Source of the DNA: Nephromyces sp. MM_2019
Lineage: Eukaryota; Apicomplexa; Aconoidasida; Nephromycida
Length of the DNA: 19,626 nt
Reading direction: 5' to 3'
Assembly: GCA_015657535.1 (NCBI GenBank)
Contig: JADHZB010001731.1
Span: forward strand, 12,202-31,827
The notes under the pieces: model-generated
The model's database searches: none
What the model saw: the letters and a program-made list of their open reading frames with translations, nothing else
What the model was told of the DNA's origin: nothing
Program-made: the position numbers and the translations under genes
Part shown: piece by piece, positions 17,699 to 19,626 of the stretch
How the letters are laid out: each line of letters begins with the position of its first letter
How positions within the stretch are numbered: position 1 is the first letter of the stretch

Positions 17699-19090
17699 GT
17701 GAGTTTCTCCCTTTTTTCTGGCAAAACCTGATAAAAAGGCAGGAAAGTGGCGGTTGAAAGGCTTGTTTTTCTCTGTGGAAGCTTCTTGTATGCATGTGTG
17801 TGTGCTTGTGTTTTGTGTGTGTGTTTTTCTTTTGTGTGTATATTCTCTTTTGTCTGTGTTTTCTCTTTTGTGAGTATAATTCCTTGTGTGTATACCCTCT
17901 TGTACACTCTGTACTTGCTTAGTTATATAATGAGCTTTTTTGCAGTGTTCTTTTCATTGTATGATAAGATTTTGTAGAATGTTTGCTTTTCATTGAAGAG
18001 CTCATCCTATAAAGTTCTGAGGTGTGTAGATTATCAATTTTCTCCACCCTCCTCACCCTCCGTCTCTTTGAGAAATCAAACTCCGCTCAATGAGGTGAAA
18101 GTGTATGTAAACTTAATTTTCCCGGCCTCCTCCTCATCCCCTTGTTAGAGTTTTTGAAGCCGTCAGTTCTGCTGCTTGAAGATGGCAGGCAGTTCTTAGG
18201 CTACTCGTTTGGATATGAAGATGGAGCGGATGGAGAGGTTGTCTTCAATACGGGGATGGTAGCTTATCCCGAGTCTCTCACTGATCCGAGCTATCAGGGG
18301 CAAATCCTTGTGTTGACGTTTCCTTTAGTTGGGAATTACGGTGTTCCTTCGCGAGATGTGGTGAGTGTGTAGAACTTGTGTGTGTGGTATATGAAACTTG
18401 TGTGATGTGTGTGGAACTTGTGTGTGATGTGTGAGTGTATGTGTGGTGTATATGTTTGTGCGGAACTTGTGTGTGTATGTCGTTTACAACTTGTGTGATG
18501 TGTGTGGTGTGGTATGTGAAGCTGTATGTGATGTGTGTGGTGTGGGCAACTTATATGGTTTGTGTGTCTGTGGTATGTGTTTGCGGTGTGAAACGTGTGT
18601 GTGTGTATGGTGTTCACAATAACTTGTGGCTTATGTGATATGTATGTGTGGTTTTTGCAACTTGTGTACCGTGTGTGGTGTGTATAGCTTATCTCAAACA
18701 TGTGTGTGCATGTGGTACTTGTCTGGTGTATGTGGAGTATATGTGTGTGTGTAACTGTGAGGTTTAGTGGCTCAATTTGTTGGGTTATCCAACATTCAGA
18801 AACATCTTTTAATCGTCGGTGTATGTACACTAACTCTGCGTCATCTTGCTGGTGTAGGAGTTTCTTCAGGCGCTAAAAAATTTATTTAAAGCTCAAGTAT
18901 CTTCTGTATGTGAATGTGTGTGCGTGTGTGTGTGTTCAGGACTCGTATGGTATTCCCTTATCTTTTGAAGGGGATAGAATCCACGTTAATGGGCTGGTTG
19001 TGGCTGACTACTCCTATCATACATCTCATTGGAGATCTGCTGGCACACTGGCTTCGTGGCTGAAGTCTCAGAGAATTCCTGGGATAACAG
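17659..19090 (+). CDS. CPSII: carbamoyl-phosphate synthetase II (CPSII/CAD type), N-terminal part, three exons
   Basis: Start of the small-subunit (CarA-like) domain of a glutamine-dependent carbamoyl-phosphate synthetase, which makes carbamoyl phosphate for pyrimidine synthesis in the cytosol. Exons: 17659-17698, 18149-18360, 18940-19090 (phases 1, 0, 1), 134 codons before the gene leaves the window. After a 13-residue leader ([13 protein letters not shown]) come [48 protein letters not shown], then [19 protein letters not shown] and [20 protein letters not shown]. They match CarA/CAD in order and spacing. The amidotransferase catalytic cysteine and the large synthetase domains would lie to the right. 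In eukaryotes outside the plastid lineage this domain is normally fused to the large subunit, hence the CPSII/CAD label; the fusion itself is not visible here. No transit peptide is apparent. Confidence 0.93.
17699..18148 (+). other. CPSII intron 1, TG-rich
   Basis: 450 bases. TG runs and TTTTCTTTTGTGTG repeats lie at 17790-17880. A near copy of the intronic 12-mer (GTGTATGTAAAC, 18101-18112) sits 36 bases before the acceptor CCCCTTGTTAG. Confidence 0.8.
18149..18360 (+). CDS. CPSII: CPSII exon 2, CarA N-terminal core
   Basis: Encodes the conserved [19 protein letters not shown] and GNYGVP motifs of the CPSase small chain. Ends GAT GTG before donor GTGAGT at 18361, phase 0. Confidence 0.95.
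18361..18939 (+). other. CPSII intron 2, TG-rich imperfect repeats
   Basis: 579 bases. 18370-18760 is built from AACTTGTGTG and GATGTGTGTGG words. The exact 12-base element GTGTATGTACAC lies at 18819-18830, directly followed by a CTAAC branch-like site. A 39-base in-frame candidate exon lies at 18858-18896. The long - frame across the repeats is a low-complexity artefact. Confidence 0.8.
18940..19090 (+). CDS. CPSII: CPSII exon 3
   Basis: Acceptor GTGTTCAG, phase 0. Reads [20 protein letters not shown] and then [20 protein letters not shown], and ends in ACA G before donor GTGTGT at 19091, phase 1. The family continues with G-V/I-DTR, which should open the next exon and is not found in the remaining 536 bases. 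Confidence 0.93.
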
Positions 19091-19626
19091 GTGTGTAGGG
19101 GGGTATGGTATGTGTGTGTGTGTGTTGAAGTTGATCCAAGTGTATGTACACTCATTTCAGCTTGATCTCAAGTTAAAGAGTAGCGTTGCATAAACTAAAA
19201 TAAGATTTCACCTTTGCTTACTATAGTACTACACACCAGCACACGCGAATACACGAACACAATAGATTATACACACTAATGCACTTACGCACAAGAAAAC
19301 AAGCACGCAAATACCCGCACACACACAAATATGCCCACGCACAGATGCACACAGCCACACAAAAACACCCCGCACCACCCACACATACACCCCCCCGACA
19401 CCCACACACATTGACTCTTTGCAGTATTGAACAGTGTATGAGATTCCTACCTCTAGCAGAGGGCACCCTAATCTAACATGCTGTTGCGCACACATAGAAA
19501 CACAGGTGCTCTCTTTTATCACCCAACCAAACCCACCCTCCACACACACCCATACATGCACACACACCCATACATGCACACACACCCATACATGCACACA
19601 CACCCACCCTCCACACACACCCACCC
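19091..19626 (+). other. CPSII intron 3 (partial), CA-rich
   Basis: Runs off the window. It holds the exact 12-base element at 19140-19151 and CA-rich sequence at 19210-19410. At 19547-19626 is an 18-base tandem repeat, CACACACACCCATACATG, three copies plus partial ones. Frames on either strand are low-complexity. Confidence 0.8.

Noticed and set aside
17560..17907. 115-residue minus-strand frame with KEKTQTKEN
   Set aside because: Antisense of CPSII exon 1 and the TTTTCTTTTGTGTG repeats of intron 1; the + strand exon has homology and splice support.
18336..18830. 164-residue minus-strand frame rich in H and T
   Set aside because: The longest open frame in the window, but it is antisense to the TG-repeat intron of CPSII. 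The residues are just the repeat in translation.
19141..19200. A next CPSII exon after acceptor ATTTCAG at 19160
   Set aside because: The sequence after it (LDLKLKSSVA then stop) does not give the V/I-DTR motif expected next in this family.
19229..19624. 131-residue minus-strand frame with VCVHVW repeats
   Set aside because: Reads an 18-base CA-rich tandem repeat; no complexity outside it.

Overview
This is a nuclear window from an intron-rich eukaryote. Three genes are recognisable by protein family, all on the + strand, with short exons joined by GT-AG introns of about 75 to 1180 bases. A SAS6-like (SAS6L) gene beside a carbamoyl-phosphate synthetase II type gene and an HRD3/SEL1L gene would fit a protist, and SAS6L is best known from apicomplexans and kinetoplastids. 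Kinetoplastids have almost no introns, so a coccidian-like apicomplexan or other alveolate is my tentative guess. That is inference; nothing here names the organism.

Layout. 1-3689: 3' part of a SEL1L/HRD3-like gene (ER-associated degradation, ERAD), six exons, introns packed with TG/CA repeats and a 12-copy minisatellite. 3690-10834: about 7 kb with no gene I can name. It holds a strand-ambiguous lysine-rich or hydrophobic tract at 3702-4112, a hairpin at 4922-4959, two imperfect tandem duplications, a minus-strand tract at 5329-6417 that reads like damaged coding sequence, a plus-strand tract at 8478-9267 of the same kind, and a small minus-strand ORF at 9626-9811. 10835-14575: a SAS6L gene spread over six exons, including a predicted 20-base exon; its introns are mostly AT-rich unique sequence. 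14576-17658: intergenic, with A/T-rich palindromes, a CACAGATAA minisatellite and a coding-like island near 16.2-16.5 kb. 17659 to the right edge: first three exons of a glutamine-dependent carbamoyl-phosphate synthetase (CPSII/CAD type) gene, again with TG-rich introns, running off the window.

The three genes have unrelated jobs: ER protein quality control, a cytoskeletal SAS-6 family protein, and the first step of pyrimidine synthesis. They share a strand but show no sign of being an operon. Splice phases agree across every junction of the proposed models, which is the strongest internal support for them. Two signals stand out beyond the genes. A 12-base element, GTGTATGTACAC, recurs exactly in four introns of the two outer genes and in variant form in two more, and is not seen in the SAS6L introns. 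There is also a sharp change in texture: TG/CA-rich flanks surround a mostly repeat-free centre from about 5.1 to 15.5 kb.
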